Positions 5,995-7,646 of a stretch of 7,646 nucleotides of DNA are shown one piece after another. The stretch covers positions 1-7,646 of the forward strand of contig CBHWED010000163.1 of assembly GCA_966112795.1 (NCBI GenBank). Reading direction: 5' to 3'. The position numbers were made by a program, and so were the translations under genes. Positions within the stretch are counted from its first letter, which is position 1. Every line of letters starts with the position of its first letter. The DNA is from Croceibacterium_A sp966112795. GTDB lineage: Bacteria; Pseudomonadota; Alphaproteobacteria; Sphingomonadales; Sphingomonadaceae. The notes under the pieces are model-generated. The model was not told the DNA's origin. It searched no databases and saw only the letters and a program-made list of their open reading frames with translations.

Positions 5995-6441
5995 CTAGCG
6001 GCGCAGCGTGGCGACGCAGGCGGCGCGGTCGACGTCCTGCCCGTCGCTCGCGCGGCGCGCCTCGACATGGGTCGCGACCGGCTCCTGGCCTTCGTGCAGC
6101 GGATAGAGGAACACGTCGAGCACGCACGACTGGCCGGCGAACTGCAGCTTGCGCATGTCGCCTTCGTGCACGTCGAGCCGCGGATCGCCGAACCGGCGCA
6201 CGAGGCTCGCGGCATCGTGCTCGATGACTTCCTCGAGACCGGGCAGGCGCTGGACCTGCGGCGCGCGCGCGCCGGTCACCGGCGGCGGTGTCGGACGCGT
6301 CGGCGGAATGCCCTGCTGGCCGCGCGGCTGGGTCGGCGCCGGTCCCGGCTGCTGGGAGGGGGCAGTGGCCGGGGGCACGGTGGCGCAGCCGGCGGTGAGC
6401 AGAAGCGCGGCGAGGGACGTGAAGCGCAGGTCAGGCCGCAT
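5995..6441 (-). CDS. Pro-rich lipoprotein with small C-terminal domain
   Basis: This 148-residue envelope protein has a lipoprotein signal peptide: a hydrophobic run at about residues 8-18 and the lipobox LTAGC, with C19 as the lipidated cysteine. A Pro/Gln/Thr-rich linker (about 22-62) leads to a compact domain (66-148) with RLPGLEEVIEHDAASL, FGDPRLDVHEGDMRKLQF (84-101), CVLDVFLYP (106-114) and a final C142. The pattern FGxP, then EG, then C-x-LDVFLY resembles small SmpA/BamE-like lipoprotein domains, but this is only a resemblance. C106 and C142 could form a disulfide in the periplasm. The start ATG at 6441 is decided by AAGGAG at 6452-6457, ten bases upstream, and it overlaps the end of the EI24 gene by 11 bases. 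The protein is probably cotranscribed with that membrane protein. Confidence 0.85.
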   Translation of the reverse strand: MRPDLRFTSLAALLLTAGCATVPPATAPSQQPGPAPTQPRGQQGIPPTRPTPPPVTGARAPQVQRLPGLEEVIEHDAASLVRRFGDPRLDVHEGDMRKLQFAGQSCVLDVFLYPLHEGQEPVATHVEARRASDGQDVDRAACVATLRR

Positions 6442-7138
6442 TGCGGGGCAGCTCCTTGCGGTGGATCAGGTGGGTCGCGGCAGCGGCGCCGAGGATCGGG
6501 GCGACGAGGTTGATCACCGGCAGCGCGAGCAGCGCGGTCACCGCGCCGCCAAGCAGGTAACGCTCGCCGCGCCCGACGGGTGCCGGGTCCGCGGCGCCTT
6601 GCCGGTGGCGCAGCCAGACCATGTCCTGCAGCTCGCGGCCGACGAGCACAGTGTTGACCGCGAAGAACAGCAAGGCCGTGCCGACCCCGGTGACCAGCAG
6701 CGCGAGCGCGAAGGGCAGCGCGATCAGGTTGACCACCAGCGCGTGCCACGCAGCCCTGAGGCTGGTCGAGAACTGCTCGGAGACCGGCAGGTCGCGCGCC
6801 CTGGCGGCGGCTTGCGGATAGTGCCGCGCCTCGACGGCCTGGACCACTTCGTCGGCGAAGAAGCCGATCACCGCTATCGCGACGATGCGCCAGACGAGCC
6901 ACAGTCCCACGAGGGTCAGCAGCGCCGCGGCGGCTTCGCGCAGCCAGCCGGCGCCGGCGAACAGGCCTTCGTCGACACCGACCCGGTCGAGCCCCCAGTC
7001 GAGCAGCGTCCAGCCGCCCCAGGCGATCGCGGCGACCAGCACCACGGTCACCGCGAGGCTCTTGGCGAGGATTCCGAGCACGCGCCGGTCGGCCAGCTGG
7101 CCGAGGGCGAGGAGCAGCGAGGACATAACCGACGGCAT
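6431..7138 (-). CDS. EI24-domain (CysZ-like) inner membrane protein
   Basis: This 235-residue integral membrane protein has hydrophobic segments at about residues 24-46, 67-94, 133-162 and 194-222. The C-terminal LPVINLVAPILGAAAATHLI stretch (206-225) and the arrangement of helices match the EI24 family, which includes the sulfate transporter CysZ. The central FFADEVVQAVEARHYP segment (93-108) is also typical. Sulfate transport cannot be claimed from this; many EI24 proteins in alphaproteobacteria are uncharacterised. The closeness to a SUF operon is probably coincidental, as the genes are on the opposite strand. ATG 7138 is the longest start and ATG 7126 (MSSLLLALG) is equally plausible. Neither has a clear Shine-Dalgarno. 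The gene heads the minus-strand group and overlaps the lipoprotein gene by 11 bases. Confidence 0.87.
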   Translation of the reverse strand: MPSVMSSLLLALGQLADRRVLGILAKSLAVTVVLVAAIAWGGWTLLDWGLDRVGVDEGLFAGAGWLREAAAALLTLVGLWLVWRIVAIAVIGFFADEVVQAVEARHYPQAAARARDLPVSEQFSTSLRAAWHALVVNLIALPFALALLVTGVGTALLFFAVNTVLVGRELQDMVWLRHRQGAADPAPVGRGERYLLGGAVTALLALPVINLVAPILGAAAATHLIHRKELPRNAA

Positions 7139-7146
7139 CCGTGCTT

Positions 7147-7175
7147 GCGATTGCGCGCGCGGCAGGCCAAGTCAA
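7147..7175 (-). promoter_or_regulatory. Candidate promoter for the EI24 group
   Basis: On the minus strand TTGACT (7175-7170) is a near-perfect -35 hexamer. Seventeen bases later AATCGC (7152-7147) would be the -10, but it matches the consensus poorly. Transcription would then start near 7140, two or so bases before ATG 7138, fitting a leaderless mRNA and the missing Shine-Dalgarno. The weak -10 makes this tentative. Confidence 0.35.
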
Positions 7176-7193
7176 CGCCCCGGACGCTCCAGC

Positions 7194-7212
7194 GCCGGCC
7201 GTCCTGGCCGGC
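7194..7212 (+). repeat. GC-rich hairpin upstream of the adenosine kinase gene
   Basis: GCCGGCC (7194-7200), a five-base loop GTCCT, and GGCCGGC (7206-7212) form a perfect 7-bp stem. It ends 31 bases before the ATG at 7244 and lies in the divergent 7139-7243 gap. It could sit in the 5' leader of the adenosine kinase mRNA. Short GC palindromes are common by chance at this base composition. Confidence 0.3.
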
Positions 7213-7243
7213 TGCCGTCTCCATGCGCAACGCGGAAGGACTC

Positions 7244-7646
7244 ATGAAGGAACCGAGATACGACGTGATCGCGATCGGCAATGCGATCGTCGACGTGATG
7301 GCCCCGTGCACCGACGAGCTGATCGAGGAGCTGCAGCTCAACCGCGGCGGGATGACCCTGGTCGACACCGCGCGGGCGCGCGAACTCTACGACGCGATGG
7401 GCCCGGCGCGCGAGATCTCGGGCGGCTCGGCGGCGAACACGCTCGCCGGCCTCGCCGCGCTCGGCGCGCAGTGCGCGTTCATCGGCCAGGTCGCCGACGA
7501 CCAGTTCGGCCGCGTGTTCGCGCACGACATCCATTCGGTCGGGATCGACTTCGACACGCCGGCGCGCGGCGAGGAGCCGCCGACCGCGCAGTGCCTGATC
7601 TTCGTCACTCCCGACGGGCAGCGGACGATGAACACCTTCCTCGGCG
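7244..7646 (+). CDS. Adenosine kinase, PfkB family (partial, N-terminal 134 residues)
   Basis: The first 134 residues of a PfkB/ribokinase-family sugar kinase are present; the gene runs off the window. YDVIAIGNAIVDV (6-18) is the family's first strand, with the substrate-contacting Asp of the N-A-I-V-D turn (D17). SGGSAANTLAGLAALG (59-74) is the N-terminal PfkB signature. IGQVADDQFGRVF (80-92) and TPDGQRTMNTFLG (122-134) match the alphaproteobacterial proteins annotated as adenosine kinase, which phosphorylate adenosine to AMP in purine salvage. Substrate identity is inferred from recalled similarity, since the C-terminal catalytic GAGD-type motif is outside the window. ATG 7244 has GGAAGGA at 7234-7240. 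An in-frame ATG at 7223 would add seven residues but lacks a ribosome binding site. The gene is divergent from the EI24 group. Confidence 0.88.
   Translation, partial: MKEPRYDVIAIGNAIVDVMAPCTDELIEELQLNRGGMTLVDTARARELYDAMGPAREISGGSAANTLAGLAALGAQCAFIGQVADDQFGRVFAHDIHSVGIDFDTPARGEEPPTAQCLIFVTPDGQRTMNTFLG

Noticed and set aside
6431..7138. Sulfate transporter CysZ functionally tied to the suf operon
   Set aside because: The EI24 family is broad, the gene is on the opposite strand in a separate group, and no other sulfate assimilation gene is present.

Overview
The window is a gene-dense, very GC-rich stretch of an alphaproteobacterial chromosome. The order sufB–(DUF559)–sufC–short sufD–sufS–DUF59–sufA, the short SufD, and the adenosine kinase next to an EI24 membrane protein all point to Sphingomonadales (Sphingomonadaceae/Erythrobacteraceae). 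That placement rests on recalled gene order and protein character, not on a search.

Positions 1-4999 (+ strand) are the downstream part of a SUF iron-sulfur cluster assembly operon. It opens in the last codons of sufB. A DUF559 endonuclease-fold protein, sufC (ATPase), a short sufD, a DUF4265 protein, sufS (cysteine desulfurase), a DUF59 SUF-associated protein and sufA (A-type carrier) follow. The last gene is a GNAT acetyltransferase resembling aminoglycoside 6'-N-acetyltransferases. Adjacent genes overlap by a few bases or sit within a few bases of each other, so the whole chain is probably one translationally coupled mRNA. SufS supplies sulfur as a persulfide, SufBCD builds the cluster, and SufA and the DUF59 protein help deliver it. 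The DUF559, DUF4265 and GNAT genes are passengers with no established SUF role.

Positions 4996-7138 (- strand) form a convergent three-gene group, transcribed in the order EI24 membrane protein, Pro-rich lipoprotein, then a repeat-containing acidic helical protein of unrecognised family. The last of these meets the acetyltransferase gene at a shared CTAG, where each strand reads a TAG stop. The 63-base gap between the lipoprotein and the helical protein holds a perfect 8-bp inverted repeat. One arm covers the Shine-Dalgarno bases of the downstream gene and the other lies just past the upstream stop codon, a layout that suggests coupled translation.

Positions 7139-7243 are a divergent intergenic region with a candidate -35 element for the minus-strand group and a GC-rich hairpin ahead of the plus-strand gene. 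From 7244 a PfkB-family adenosine kinase runs off the window.

No RNA gene, insertion sequence, CRISPR array or convincing intrinsic terminator was seen. The most interesting items are the three non-SUF passengers in the suf operon, the internally repeated helical protein, and the Shine-Dalgarno-covering stem. I did not find a clear, previously undescribed multi-gene system.
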